Positions 8,475-17,491 of a stretch of 64,000 bases of DNA are shown piece by piece (the first letter of the stretch is position 1; every line of letters starts with the position of its first letter). A program made the position numbers and the translations under genes. Source of the DNA: Streptomyces polyasparticus (GTDB lineage: Bacteria; Actinomycetota; Actinomycetes; Streptomycetales; Streptomycetaceae); NCBI RefSeq assembly GCF_014493765.1, contig NZ_JACTVJ010000010.1, positions 248,001 through 312,000 of the forward strand, in the 5' to 3' direction. The notes under the pieces were generated by a model that had not been told where the DNA came from, ran no database searches, and saw only the letters and a program-made list of their open reading frames with translations.

Positions 8475-9860
8475 ATGGAGATCGGCAATCTGGAGGCCAG
8501 GGTCGACGGGCTGATGGACGGCCTGCGCGCCGACCTCGAACGGCTCGCCGCGATCCCCTCGATCGCGTTCCCGGGCTTCCCGCCCGAGCCGCTCGAACAG
8601 GCCCACGACCTCCTGGTGGAACTGCTCAAGGACGCCGGCGTCGAGCACATCGAGCGCCTCGATCTGCCGGACACCGCGCCCGCCGTGTACGCGCACATCC
8701 CGCCGCCCGACCCCGGCGCACCCACCGTGCTCCTGTACGGGCACTACGACGTGCAGCCGCCCGGCGACGAGTCCTCCTGGCTGTCCCCGCCCTTCGAGCC
8801 CACCCCCACCGACGACCCCGGCGGCGGTCTGCGGGCACGCGGGATCGCCGACGACAAGTCGAATGTGATCGCCCACCTCGGCATGCTCCGGGTGTTCGGC
8901 GGCCGCCCGCCCGTCGGGATCAAGATGATCATCGAGGGGCAGGAGGAGTACGGCAGCCCCTTCGACGACTATCCGCCGACCGACCCCGAACGCTTCGCCT
9001 GCGATGCCATGGTCATCGCCGACCTCGGCAATCTGCGCCCCGGCACCCCGACGCTCACCACCGGTCTACGGGGCGCCGCCGAGGTGATCGTCGAGGTGCG
9101 CACCCTGGACGAGCCCCGGCACAGCGGCGAGTTCGGCGGCGCGGCGCCCGATGCTCTGCTCGTACTGCTGCGGGCCCTTTCCACCCTGCACGACGACAAG
9201 GGCGACGTGGCCGTACCCGGTCTGCGCCGCGACGAGTGGAGCGGGGCGGGCTACACCGAGGACGAGTTCCGCTCACTGGCCGGCGTACAGGAGGGGCTGC
9301 CGCTGATCGGGTCCGGCGGACTCGGGGAGCGGCTGTGGTCCGGGCCGGCCGTCACCGTGATCGGTCTGGACGCCCCGAGCGTCGAGGGCGCGGCGTCCGC
9401 GGTGGTGCCGTACGCCCGGGCCAAGCTCAACCTCCGCTTCCACCCGCTGCAGGACCCCAAGGAAGCGCGCGACAAGCTCGTGGAGCATCTGAGGGCGCAG
9501 CGGCCCTTCGGCATTGCACTGACCGTCACACCCGGCGACACGGGACCCGGATACGAGGCGGCCACCGGCGGACCGGCTTACGAGGCGGCGCGCAGCGCGC
9601 TGCAGAGGGCCTGGGGCAAGGAGGCCGGTTACGTCGCCACCGGCGGCTCCATCCCGCTGGTCAACGGGCTCGCACAGGCCGCTCCCGAAGCCGAGGTGCT
9701 GCTCTTCGGCGCCCAGGACGGCATGTGCAATCTGCACGCCCCCAACGAGCGCGTCCTGCTGTCCGAGCTGCGCAACACCGTCGTCGCCATGGCGGCCTTC
9801 GTCACCGAGTACGCCGAGGACTTCCGCGGCCGTACGGGCGCACCGGGAGCCGGCGCGTGA
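8475..9860 (+). CDS. M20-family metallopeptidase (dipeptidase-like)
   Basis: A 461-residue zinc peptidase. The motif GHYDVQPPG carries His90 and Asp92, ADDK gives the bridging Asp (126 or 127), and EGQEE gives the catalytic Glu/metal ligand pair near 157-158. The lid domain lies between about 190 and 310. Related enzymes hydrolyse dipeptides or N-acylated amino acids. The start at 8475 was chosen for homology and an AGGGG stretch upstream; an earlier in-frame ATG at 8406 adds an unrelated leader. It overlaps the next gene by four bases (GTGA), so the two are translationally coupled and probably act on the same imported substrate. Confidence 0.88.
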   Translation: MEIGNLEARVDGLMDGLRADLERLAAIPSIAFPGFPPEPLEQAHDLLVELLKDAGVEHIERLDLPDTAPAVYAHIPPPDPGAPTVLLYGHYDVQPPGDESSWLSPPFEPTPTDDPGGGLRARGIADDKSNVIAHLGMLRVFGGRPPVGIKMIIEGQEEYGSPFDDYPPTDPERFACDAMVIADLGNLRPGTPTLTTGLRGAAEVIVEVRTLDEPRHSGEFGGAAPDALLVLLRALSTLHDDKGDVAVPGLRRDEWSGAGYTEDEFRSLAGVQEGLPLIGSGGLGERLWSGPAVTVIGLDAPSVEGAASAVVPYARAKLNLRFHPLQDPKEARDKLVEHLRAQRPFGIALTVTPGDTGPGYEAATGGPAYEAARSALQRAWGKEAGYVATGGSIPLVNGLAQAAPEAEVLLFGAQDGMCNLHAPNERVLLSELRNTVVAMAAFVTEYAEDFRGRTGAPGAGA

Positions 9861-11383
9861 GCGCCACCGAGACCCAGGCGCCCGAACAGGAGCCCGGGAA
9901 GAAGAAGTTCACGTTCCCGAGCGCCCTGACGATCCTCGCGATCGTCACCATCGGCGTGTGGCTGCTCGCGTTCCTCATCCCCGCGGGTCAGTACGACCGC
10001 AACGAGGACGGCGGCCCGATCCAGGGCACCTACCACCGCGTCCCGTCCGGGCAGTCCTTCGTCGACCGGCTCAACGACCTGTTCCTCTCGCCGGTCAACG
10101 GCCTGTACGGCATCCAGGACGAGAAGACCGGACAGGTCGGCCCCGACCTGACGGGCTCGCTGTACGGCAGCGCGGGCGTGTTCCTGTTCGTGCTCGCCAT
10201 CGGCGCGTTCATCACCGTGGTCTTCGCGACCGGCGCCCTGGACCGCGGCATCGCCCGCCTTGCGCACCGGCTGCGCGACCGCGGTGCGCTCCTGATCGCG
10301 GGCGTGATGGTGGTCTTCTCGCTGCTCGGCACCGTGGAGGGCTTCGCCGAGGAGACTCTCGGCTTCTACGGGCTGCTCGTGCCGATGATGCTCGCGCTGC
10401 GCTTCGACCGCATGGTCGCCGTCGGCACCGCCATTCTCGGCGCCGGCGTCGGCGTGCTGTGCTCGACGGTCAACCCGTTCGCGACCGGCGTCGCCTCGTC
10501 GGCTGCGGGCATCTCGCTCGGTGACGGCATCATCCTGCGCTTCGTCATGTGGATCGTGCTGACCGCGGTGATCATCGCGTACGTGGTGCGCTATGCCAAG
10601 CGCGTACAGAAGGACCCGTCGAAGTCGATCGGCGGCTTCCAGCCCGGGGACCGGGAGCAGGCGGCGCAGGCCAATGTCGGTGAGGCGCCCGAACTGACCC
10701 GGCTGCACAAGTCCGTGCTCATCCTGGTCGGCCTGGTCTTCGCCTTCATGATCTTCTCCGTGGTGCCCTGGTCCAGCGCGCTCAGCGGCGACGCCGACGC
10801 CACCCCGTACGGCTGGGAACTGGACTGGTCGTTCCCGCAGTTGGCGGCGATGTTCCTGGTCGCGGCGGTGCTCGTGGGCCTGGTGGCGCGGATGAACGAG
10901 CCCAAGCTGAGCTCGACGATCATCCAGGGCGCGGCGGACTTCATCTCGCCCGCGCTCGTCATCATGCTGGCCCGCGGCGTCACCGTGATCATGAACAACT
11001 CGAAGATCACGGACACCGTGCTCCACTCCATCGAAGGCGTGGTCAAGGGCACGTCGTCCGCGCTCTTCGCGGTCATCGTGTTCGTGGTGAACCTGCCGCT
11101 GGCCTTCCTGATCCCCTCCACCTCGGGCCACGCCACGCTCACCATGCCCATCCTCGCGCCGCTCGCCGACTTCGCGGGCGTCTCGCGCGCCGTGGTGGTC
11201 ACGGCCTGGGCGGCGGCGAGCGGCTGGATGAACCTGTGGGTGCCGACCACCGCTGTCACCATCGGCGGTGTGGCGCTGGCGAAGGTCGGCTACGACAAGT
11301 ACCTGCGGTTCGTCTGGCCGTTGCTGGCCATCCTGTTCGTCCTGATCTGCGGGTTCGTCGCCGTGGGTGCGGTGGTGACCTGA
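9857..11383 (+). CDS. YfcC-family ion/amino-acid transporter
   Basis: A 508-residue membrane protein of the YfcC/COG1288 ion-transporter superfamily with about 12 hydrophobic segments. Conserved stretches include GFAEETLGFYGLLVPMM, STVNPFATGVASSAAGI and IPSTSGHATLTMPILAPLAD. Members are linked to arginine/peptide or basic amino-acid exchange, but the substrate is unproven. The GTG start at 9857 overlaps the peptidase stop, implying coupled translation. The pair looks like an uptake-and-cleave module for a peptide or amide. Confidence 0.82.
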   Translation: MSATETQAPEQEPGKKKFTFPSALTILAIVTIGVWLLAFLIPAGQYDRNEDGGPIQGTYHRVPSGQSFVDRLNDLFLSPVNGLYGIQDEKTGQVGPDLTGSLYGSAGVFLFVLAIGAFITVVFATGALDRGIARLAHRLRDRGALLIAGVMVVFSLLGTVEGFAEETLGFYGLLVPMMLALRFDRMVAVGTAILGAGVGVLCSTVNPFATGVASSAAGISLGDGIILRFVMWIVLTAVIIAYVVRYAKRVQKDPSKSIGGFQPGDREQAAQANVGEAPELTRLHKSVLILVGLVFAFMIFSVVPWSSALSGDADATPYGWELDWSFPQLAAMFLVAAVLVGLVARMNEPKLSSTIIQGAADFISPALVIMLARGVTVIMNNSKITDTVLHSIEGVVKGTSSALFAVIVFVVNLPLAFLIPSTSGHATLTMPILAPLADFAGVSRAVVVTAWAAASGWMNLWVPTTAVTIGGVALAKVGYDKYLRFVWPLLAILFVLICGFVAVGAVVT

Positions 11384-11408
11384 GCGGTCCGGACGGAGAT
11401 GAGGGGGC

Positions 11409-11996
11409 TCAGGCCGTACGCGGCGGCAGCGGGAGCGGCAGACCGGGCAGGCCGTCGATGCTGGTGGCGATGTCGTCCTTGCCCTCGAAGTACTTGCTGA
11501 GGGCCTCGTCGTCCTTGCGCGCGAAGAACTGCCCGTGCAGATCGCGGTCTTCGTCGTACGTCATGAACGGCACGGCATAACCGCAGGTGTCGCGGACGAG
11601 GTCGGCCGTCACGACGATGATGGCGCGCAGTCCGTGCGGGGCGGTGTCGATGCCGGGGAAGCGGGCGAGGAGTTCGTCGAAGCGCGGGTCGTCACGGAAT
11701 ACGGGTTCGCCGCGGCCGTGCACCCGCACGATGCTCGGCGGGCCCTGGAAGGCGCACCACATCAGGGTGATCCGGCCGTTCTCGCGCAGATGCGCCACCG
11801 TCTCCGCGTTGCTGCCCGCGAAGTCCAGGTAGGCGACGGTGACTTCGTCGAGGACCGCGAAGGAGCCCTTGAGGCCCTTGGGGGAGAGGTTGACCGTGCC
11901 GTCGGCCGACAGCGGGGCCGTGGCGGTGAAGAACATGGGCTGCTGCTCGATGAAGGAGCGCAGGCGGCCGTCTATGCGTTCATAAGTCTTTCCCAT
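11409..11996 (-). CDS. PPOX-fold (pyridoxamine-phosphate-oxidase-like) flavoprotein
   Basis: A 195-residue protein with a split-barrel flavin-binding fold. NLSPKGLKGSFAVLDEVTVAYLDFAGSNAETVAHLRENG is the usual core, followed by RITLMWCAFQGPPSIVRVHG. This subgroup includes F420/FMN-dependent oxidoreductases of unknown substrate rather than true PdxH. The start at 11996 seems to have almost no leader: a good -10 (CATAAT) lies only eight bases upstream. It is convergent with the YfcC-type gene and divergent from the second lipoprotein gene. Confidence 0.8.
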   Translation of the reverse strand: MGKTYERIDGRLRSFIEQQPMFFTATAPLSADGTVNLSPKGLKGSFAVLDEVTVAYLDFAGSNAETVAHLRENGRITLMWCAFQGPPSIVRVHGRGEPVFRDDPRFDELLARFPGIDTAPHGLRAIIVVTADLVRDTCGYAVPFMTYDEDRDLHGQFFARKDDEALSKYFEGKDDIATSIDGLPGLPLPLPPRTA

Positions 11997-12034
11997 GGCT
12001 AACGATTATGATCGTTCACCTTTTGCCTGTCGAA
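11997..12034 (-). promoter_or_regulatory. Promoter of PPOX gene with overlapping 16-bp palindrome
   Basis: On the minus strand TTCGAC (12034-12029) and CATAAT (12010-12005) are separated by 18 bases, matching a sigma-70-like promoter. A perfect palindrome AACGAT-N4-ATCGTT (12001-12016) covers the -10 element, as expected for a repressor site. The start codon begins eight bases after the -10, so the transcript should be leaderless or nearly so; no ribosome site is visible. Confidence 0.55.
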
Positions 12035-12102
12035 CGTCTTCTTCGGTCGGACAAGGCCGGACTCGGGGCGAACGAAAGCGGCGGGCACCGCGTCCTTGGT
12101 GC

Positions 12103-12576
12103 ATGAGACGTCACCGCCTGCTCGTCGCCTTCGCCCTGCCGGCCGTTCTGCTGTTCGTGGGCTGCGCGGACAACGAACCCGCCTCGCCCGGCACCGCGCT
12201 CGGCGCGGAACGCACCGGGCCCGCCCCGTCCACGTATCCCGCGGACCAGGAGACCCTGCCGCCGCGCACGGGCGACGACAACGCGCCCGTCCAAGGGCCC
12301 GAGCGCCCGAAGGCCGGGACCTGGTACCCCCACGACCTCTTCTCCCACTGCGGCGTCGAGAGCACCCGCTTCGCCGGAAAGACCTGGATCCTGCGGACCG
12401 TACGCACGGACCTGACCTCACCCGTGCCGCTCGACGAGGACTCGGGCCGGCACAACACCTTCAACTACATGGCCGGCTACATCCAGTTGCAGGACCCGGG
12501 CATGGCGGTCTTCGTCTCCGCGCACCTGCCACCCCTGGAGTTCGTCCCGGGCACCTCGAACCGTGCGTGCGACTGA
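12103..12576 (+). CDS. Small lipoprotein, WYPHD/SHCG family, copy 2
   Basis: A 157-residue lipoprotein with lipobox LLFVGC (Cys22) and a longer Pro/Thr-rich spacer than its paralogue at 7909. The mature domain repeats the same signature: TWYPHDLFSHCGVES, TWILRTVRTDLTSPV, GYIQLQD and LPPLEFVPGTSNRAC. The start at 12103 (MRRHRLL) gives a normal signal peptide; an upstream in-frame extension does not. It overlaps an optional GTG of the next gene. Function unknown; presumably attached to the outer membrane face. Confidence 0.75.
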   Translation: MRRHRLLVAFALPAVLLFVGCADNEPASPGTALGAERTGPAPSTYPADQETLPPRTGDDNAPVQGPERPKAGTWYPHDLFSHCGVESTRFAGKTWILRTVRTDLTSPVPLDEDSGRHNTFNYMAGYIQLQDPGMAVFVSAHLPPLEFVPGTSNRACD

Positions 12577-12622
12577 CCGGCTTCCTCCTGGGGCACCTAA
12601 CCTGGCAGGGGAGGTGGGGCGC

Positions 12623-13558
12623 ATGCGGGAGGCGGATCCCGGGTTGTTCGGACCCGATTCGGTGACCTGGCAGATGCACGGGGATCCCATGATGTGGGTG
12701 GCGGGGGTGCGGGCGCTGTATCTGCAGGCGCTGCATCCACGGGCCGTGCGGGGCGTGATGCAGAACTCCGACTTCCGCAAGGACGCCTGGGGGCGGCTCC
12801 TTCGGACCGCGAACTTCGTCGGCACGATCAGTTACGGGGCCACCGAGGCGGCCGAGAAGGCGGGTGCGCGGGTCCGCAGGATCCACCGGATGCTCAAGGC
12901 GACCGACCCCGACACCGGTGAGGTGTACGGGGTGGACGAGCCGGAGCTGCTGCTCTGGGTGCACTGCGCCGAGATCGACTCGTATGTCCAGGTGGCGCGC
13001 AGATCCGGATTCCCGCTCGACGACGCCCTCGTCGACCGCTACATCGACGAACACCGTGTGGACGCCCGTCTGCTCGGGCTCGACCCGGAGCAAGTCCCCG
13101 CCAATCAAGCGGAGTTGACGGCCTACTTCGAACGGGTCCGGCCCGAGCTCGCCGCCGGTCCCGAGGCGCGCGACGTCGACGACTTCCTGCAGCGGCCGCC
13201 GACCCATCCGCTGCTCGTGCCGCTGCGTGCCCTGATCTGGCGGCGTGTGGCGAACCTGGCGTTTGCCGCATTGCCGCCGTATGCGCAGGAGTTGTACGGC
13301 AGGCGGGGGCCTTCCGTGAAGACTGCGGACCGCCGGCTGCGGATCGCGGGCGTCCTGCTGCGGGCCATCCCGGCCCGCGTACGCTGGCAGCTACCGCCCA
13401 AGCACATTCTGCGCGCCATGGAGCGACTCGGTCCGGGCAGCCGACCGGCACCGTACAAACTCCGCAGGCGCGCCGCCATACTGGACGGGCCGGGGAGGGC
13501 GCAGCGAAACGACGGGGGCGACAGCACGACATGCCAGAGCTGGGGGACACCAGGCTGA
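12623..13558 (+). CDS. MpaB/DUF2236-family oxygenase-like protein
   Basis: A 311-residue protein of the DUF2236 family, which includes the fungal oxygenase MpaB and the latex-clearing protein Lcp. Conserved features are MWVAGVRALYLQALHPRAVRGV near the N-terminus, SYGATEAAEKAGARVRRIHRML, and LLLWVHCAEIDSYV, a family His that can ligate heme. No signal peptide. The start at 12623 follows GGGGAGGTGGGG; a GTG at 12563 overlapping the lipoprotein is less likely. Its 3' end overlaps the kinase start by 28 bases, suggesting co-expression. Substrate unknown. Confidence 0.8.
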   Translation: MREADPGLFGPDSVTWQMHGDPMMWVAGVRALYLQALHPRAVRGVMQNSDFRKDAWGRLLRTANFVGTISYGATEAAEKAGARVRRIHRMLKATDPDTGEVYGVDEPELLLWVHCAEIDSYVQVARRSGFPLDDALVDRYIDEHRVDARLLGLDPEQVPANQAELTAYFERVRPELAAGPEARDVDDFLQRPPTHPLLVPLRALIWRRVANLAFAALPPYAQELYGRRGPSVKTADRRLRIAGVLLRAIPARVRWQLPPKHILRAMERLGPGSRPAPYKLRRRAAILDGPGRAQRNDGGDSTTCQSWGTPG

Positions 13559-15777
13559 TCCAGGGCCGCTACCGCCTGCTCGATCTGATCGGGCGCGGTG
13601 GCATGGGCGAAGTGTGGCGGGCCCGCGACGAGTCGCTCGGGCGGCGCGTCGCCGTGAAGTGCCTCAAGCCCATGGGTCCGCAGCACGACGCGCAGTTCAC
13701 GCGTGTGCTGCGCGAGCGGTTCCGGCGCGAGGCGCGGGTCGCGGCCGCGCTGCAGCACCGGGGCGTGACCGTCGTCCATGACTTCGGCGAGTACGAGGGC
13801 GTCCTCTACCTGGTCATGGAGCTCCTCGAAGGCCGCAACCTCAGCCAGCTGCTCGAGGACAACCGGGCCCACCCGCTGCCCGTGCCCGACATCGTCGACA
13901 TCACCGAACAGGTCGCGCACGCCCTCGCGTACACCCATGACCAGGGCATCGTGCACCGCGACCTGAAGCCGGCGAACATCATGCGGCTCGGCGACGGCAC
14001 CGTGAAGATCTGCGACTTCGGCATCGCCCGGCTCGGCGCCGACATCGGCTTCACCTCACGCCTCACCGGTACGGGTATCGCCATGGGCACCCCGCACTAC
14101 ATGTCGCCCGAGCAGATCGGCGGCCAGCAGGTGGACCACCGCAGCGACCTCTACTCGCTCGGCTGTGTCCTGTACGAGATCGCCACCGGTGCACCGCCGT
14201 TCGACCTCGACGACGCCTGGGCCGTGCTCGTCGGCCACCGCGACACCCCGCCCGAGCCGCCCCGCAACCACCGGTCCGAACTGCCGGAGTTCTTCGAGCG
14301 GATCGTGCTCGACCTGCTCGCCAAGGATCCCGAAGAGCGGCCCGGCGACGCCCGCGAACTGGCCCGCCGTATCACCGAGGGCCGCGGCGTCCCCGCCATC
14401 CCCGCGCAGCCCCGCCCGCCGGCCCACCGCCCCGAGCAGCCGCCGTCCAACGAGCCCCGGCTGCCGTCCTGGACCCGGGGCATGACCACCGGGCACAAAG
14501 CCGGCGGCACCTCCGCCGCGCTGCGCACCACCCCGCCCGACGCGGCGGCCGGACTCACCGGCGAGTGGATCCCGCGCGGGGACACCCGCCGCGAACAGCC
14601 CGTGCCCGAACCCGAACGGCCCACCCCATCACCGGAGTTGCTCGCCGTGCTCGCGGGCCGGCACAACGCCGGGCTCAGCCTGGGCCGGCTCGGCCGCTGG
14701 GAGGAGGCCGGCGAGGTGCACCGCGCGGTGGCCGCCGAACGCGAGCACGCGCTCGGCCCCGACCACCCCGACACCCTCTCCAGCCGCTACGAGGTGGGCT
14801 TCACCCTCAGCCGCACCGGCCGCGCCGCCGACGCCCTGCGCGAATACACCCGCGTGGCCGAAGGCCGCGAACGCTCCCTCGGGACCGACCACCCCGACAC
14901 GCTCGCCGCACGGCAGGAAGTCGCCTACGTCCTGGGGCAGTTGGGGCGGCACTTCGAGGCGCACCAGGTGTACCTCGCCGTGCTCGCCTCCCGCGAACGC
15001 AACCCGCGCCTGGGCCCTGACCACCCCGACACGCTGCGCTGCCGCCACAACCTCGCGTTCAACCTGTCCAGACTCGGCCGTCTGGAGGACTCCTTCCGGA
15101 TGGCCCGCGACGTGGCCACCGCCCGCGCCCGCGTCCTGGGACCCGAGCACCCCGACACTCTCGTCACTCGCTACGAAGTCGCTTACGCACTCGGCCAGTT
15201 GGGCCGATGGAACGAAGCCCTGCAGACCTACCGCGAGGTCGCCGAAGCCCGGAAGACCGCTCTCGGCGCCGACCATCCCGACACCCTCGCGGCGCGCTAC
15301 GAAGTCGGCATCAGCCTCGGCCGCCTCGGCCGCAGCGCCGAGGCGCTCACCCTCTACCGCGACCTCGTCGAGGACCGCGCCCGCGTGCACGGCCTCGACC
15401 ACCCGGAGACCCTGCGCGCCCGCCACGGCCTCGGCGTGAACCTCGGCCGGATGGGCCGCTGGGAGGAAGCACTCGACGAGGCCCGCGACGTCTGCGCGGT
15501 GCGCGAGCGCGTCCTCGGCCCCGAGCATCCGGACACCCTGGTCAGCCGGCGCGAGGTCGCCGTCGGCCTCGGCTGGCTCGGCCGCTGGGCCGACGCACTC
15601 GTCGAGTACCGCCGCGTCGCCGCAGCCCGCGAACGCGTCCTGGGCGTGGACCACCCCGACGCGCTTGCCAGCCGCAACGACGAGGCGCACTGCCTGGAAC
15701 AGCTGGGACGCGGCGCCGAAGCCGTCGAGCTGTACCGCAGGGTGGCGGCGCTGCGGCAGCAGCGCGGGACGCGATAG
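13531..15777 (+). CDS. Soluble Ser/Thr protein kinase with C-terminal TPR array
   Basis: A 748-residue protein. Residues about 12-275 form a Hanks-type kinase: the Gly loop IGRGGMGEV (20-28), Lys43 (AVK), HRDLKPAN with catalytic Asp144, DFG at 162-164 and MSPEQ at 191-195, so it should be active. A Pro-rich linker (about 285-350) leads to nine 42-residue repeats (about 368-745), eight of them with a DHPDT- or EHPDT-like signature (kinesin-light-chain/TPR_10 style). No transmembrane helix or PASTA domain is present, so it is cytosolic and probably recruits partners through the TPRs. It overlaps the MpaB-like gene by 28 bases. Confidence 0.92.
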   Translation: MPELGDTRLIQGRYRLLDLIGRGGMGEVWRARDESLGRRVAVKCLKPMGPQHDAQFTRVLRERFRREARVAAALQHRGVTVVHDFGEYEGVLYLVMELLEGRNLSQLLEDNRAHPLPVPDIVDITEQVAHALAYTHDQGIVHRDLKPANIMRLGDGTVKICDFGIARLGADIGFTSRLTGTGIAMGTPHYMSPEQIGGQQVDHRSDLYSLGCVLYEIATGAPPFDLDDAWAVLVGHRDTPPEPPRNHRSELPEFFERIVLDLLAKDPEERPGDARELARRITEGRGVPAIPAQPRPPAHRPEQPPSNEPRLPSWTRGMTTGHKAGGTSAALRTTPPDAAAGLTGEWIPRGDTRREQPVPEPERPTPSPELLAVLAGRHNAGLSLGRLGRWEEAGEVHRAVAAEREHALGPDHPDTLSSRYEVGFTLSRTGRAADALREYTRVAEGRERSLGTDHPDTLAARQEVAYVLGQLGRHFEAHQVYLAVLASRERNPRLGPDHPDTLRCRHNLAFNLSRLGRLEDSFRMARDVATARARVLGPEHPDTLVTRYEVAYALGQLGRWNEALQTYREVAEARKTALGADHPDTLAARYEVGISLGRLGRSAEALTLYRDLVEDRARVHGLDHPETLRARHGLGVNLGRMGRWEEALDEARDVCAVRERVLGPEHPDTLVSRREVAVGLGWLGRWADALVEYRRVAAARERVLGVDHPDALASRNDEAHCLEQLGRGAEAVELYRRVAALRQQRGTR

Positions 15778-15855
15778 GTCCGACGCGGCGCGGCACCCGC
15801 CGGGCCCCGGCTCCTTGCTCTGGCGGTCCGCGATCATCCCGTGTTACGAAGAGCC

Positions 15856-17463
15856 ATGACCGCACAAGGAGCTACGTCGGCCCTCCCCCGAGCTCTCCAC
15901 TCCGTTCGAGCAGGGGGCACCCCCTCCGCCTACGACGCCGTGATCGTCGGGGCCGGACACAACGGACTCGTCGCCGCGGCCTATCTGGCCCGCGCCGGGC
16001 TCTCCGTGCTCCTGGTCGAGCGGCTCGAGAAGACCGGGGGCGCCGCGGTCTCCACGTACGCCTTCGAGGGTGTGGACGCACGGCTGTCGCGCTACTCGTA
16101 CCTGGTGAGCCTGCTGCCGCGGAAGATCGTGCGCGATCTGGATCTGGACTTCGCGGTGCGCGGACGCGATGTCTCCTCCTACACGCCGGTGCGGCGCGAC
16201 GGCCAGGACACCGGACTGCTCGTCGGCGGCGGCAGGGCCCGTACGCGGGAGGCGTTCGCGCGGTTCACGGGCGGCGAGCGGGAGTTCGCGGCCTGGGAGA
16301 GGTTCTACGGGCTGACGGGCCAGGTGGCCAAGCGGGTGTTCCCGACGCTCACCGAACCGCTGCCGACGCGCGCCGAGCTGCGGGCGCGGGTGGACGACGA
16401 GGACGCCTGGCGGATGCTCTTCGAGGAACCCGTCGGCGCCGCGATCGAGGAGAGCTTCCAGGACGACACCGTACGAGGGATCGTGCTGACCGACGCGCTG
16501 ATCGGCACGTTCGCCGACGCGCACGACCCGTCGCTGCGGCAGAACCGCTGCTTCCTGTACCACGTCATCGGCGGCGGCACGGGCGCGTGGGACGTGCCCG
16601 TCGGCGGGATGGGCGCGCTCACCGACGCGCTGGCGCGGGCGGCGCGCGCGGCGGGCGCCGAGTTCGCCACGGGCTACGAGGCGCTGCGGATCGAGACGGA
16701 CGGCACGCGGGCCGAGGTGACCTGCCGGGGCGCGGACGACGAGTTCACCGTGGCCGCCCGCCATGTCCTGGTCGGCGCCTCCCCGCAGGCACTCGCCGCT
16801 CTGCTCGGCGAGGAGCCGCCCGCACCCGCCGAGGGCGCGCAGCTCAAGGTGAACATGCTGCTCAAGCGGCTGCCCCGGCTGCGCGACCGCGAGGTGGACC
16901 CGCACGAGGCCTTCGCGGGGACCTTCCATGTGGCCGAGGGATACGAGCAGTTGGCGACCGCCTACCGCGAGGCGGCGTCCGGGACGCTGCCGACCGCGCC
17001 GCCCTCCGAGATCTACTGCCACTCCCTGACCGACCCGAGCATCCTCGGCGATCATCTCGTCGACCTCGGCTACCAGACCCTGACGCTCTTCGGCCTGCAC
17101 GCACCGGCGCGGCTCTTCGCCGAGGACAACGACGCGGCACGCGCGGAGCTGCTCAAGGCGACGATCGCCCAACTGGACGCGTATCTCGACGAACCGATCG
17201 CCGAGGTGCTCGCCACCGACGCCCAGGGGCGGCCCTGTATCGAGGCGAAGACCCCGCTCGACCTGGAACGCGATCTGCGGCTGCCCGGCGGCAACATCTT
17301 CCACCGCGACCTCGCGTTCCCCTACGCGCAGGAGGGCACCGGCCGCTGGGGCGTGGAGACCGCGCACGCCAATGTGCTGCTGTGCGGCGCGGGGGCGGTG
17401 CGCGGTGGTGGGGTGAGCGGGATTCCCGGGCACAATGCCGCGATGGTGGTGCTTGGGGAGTGA
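15856..17463 (+). CDS. Phytoene-dehydrogenase-like FAD oxidoreductase
   Basis: A 535-residue flavoprotein. Near the N-terminus VIVGAGHNGLVAAAYLARAG is the dinucleotide-binding loop, followed by VERLEKTGGAAVS, as in CrtI-type desaturases and their many uncharacterised relatives. C-terminal GAGAVRGGGVSGIPGHNAA closes the FAD site. There are no carotenoid genes nearby, so the substrate is unknown. The start at 15856 was chosen over a GTG at 15841. Residues about 10-23 are encoded by a palindromic repeat element (15882-15926), so the first 25 residues are probably a recent, non-conserved extension. Confidence 0.82.
   Translation: MTAQGATSALPRALHSVRAGGTPSAYDAVIVGAGHNGLVAAAYLARAGLSVLLVERLEKTGGAAVSTYAFEGVDARLSRYSYLVSLLPRKIVRDLDLDFAVRGRDVSSYTPVRRDGQDTGLLVGGGRARTREAFARFTGGEREFAAWERFYGLTGQVAKRVFPTLTEPLPTRAELRARVDDEDAWRMLFEEPVGAAIEESFQDDTVRGIVLTDALIGTFADAHDPSLRQNRCFLYHVIGGGTGAWDVPVGGMGALTDALARAARAAGAEFATGYEALRIETDGTRAEVTCRGADDEFTVAARHVLVGASPQALAALLGEEPPAPAEGAQLKVNMLLKRLPRLRDREVDPHEAFAGTFHVAEGYEQLATAYREAASGTLPTAPPSEIYCHSLTDPSILGDHLVDLGYQTLTLFGLHAPARLFAEDNDAARAELLKATIAQLDAYLDEPIAEVLATDAQGRPCIEAKTPLDLERDLRLPGGNIFHRDLAFPYAQEGTGRWGVETAHANVLLCGAGAVRGGGVSGIPGHNAAMVVLGE
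15882..15926. repeat. Streptomyces-type palindromic element inside a coding region
   Basis: CCTCCCCCGAGCTCTC, ACTCCGTTCGAGC and AGGGGGCACCCCC lie together here. From memory, closely similar CCCCCGAGCTC...GAGCAGGGGGCACCCCC elements are scattered through many Streptomyces genomes, usually between genes. Here the element reads in frame through the N-terminus of the FAD oxidoreductase. Confidence 0.55.
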
Positions 17464-17491
17464 TCCCTCAGCAAGTGATCCCCCAGCGCCC

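Noticed and set aside
8102-9856. In-frame upstream extension of the YfcC-type gene through the lipoprotein and peptidase genes
   Set aside because: The extension is Arg/Pro-rich shadow sequence; family similarity starts after the GTG at 9857, which overlaps the peptidase stop.
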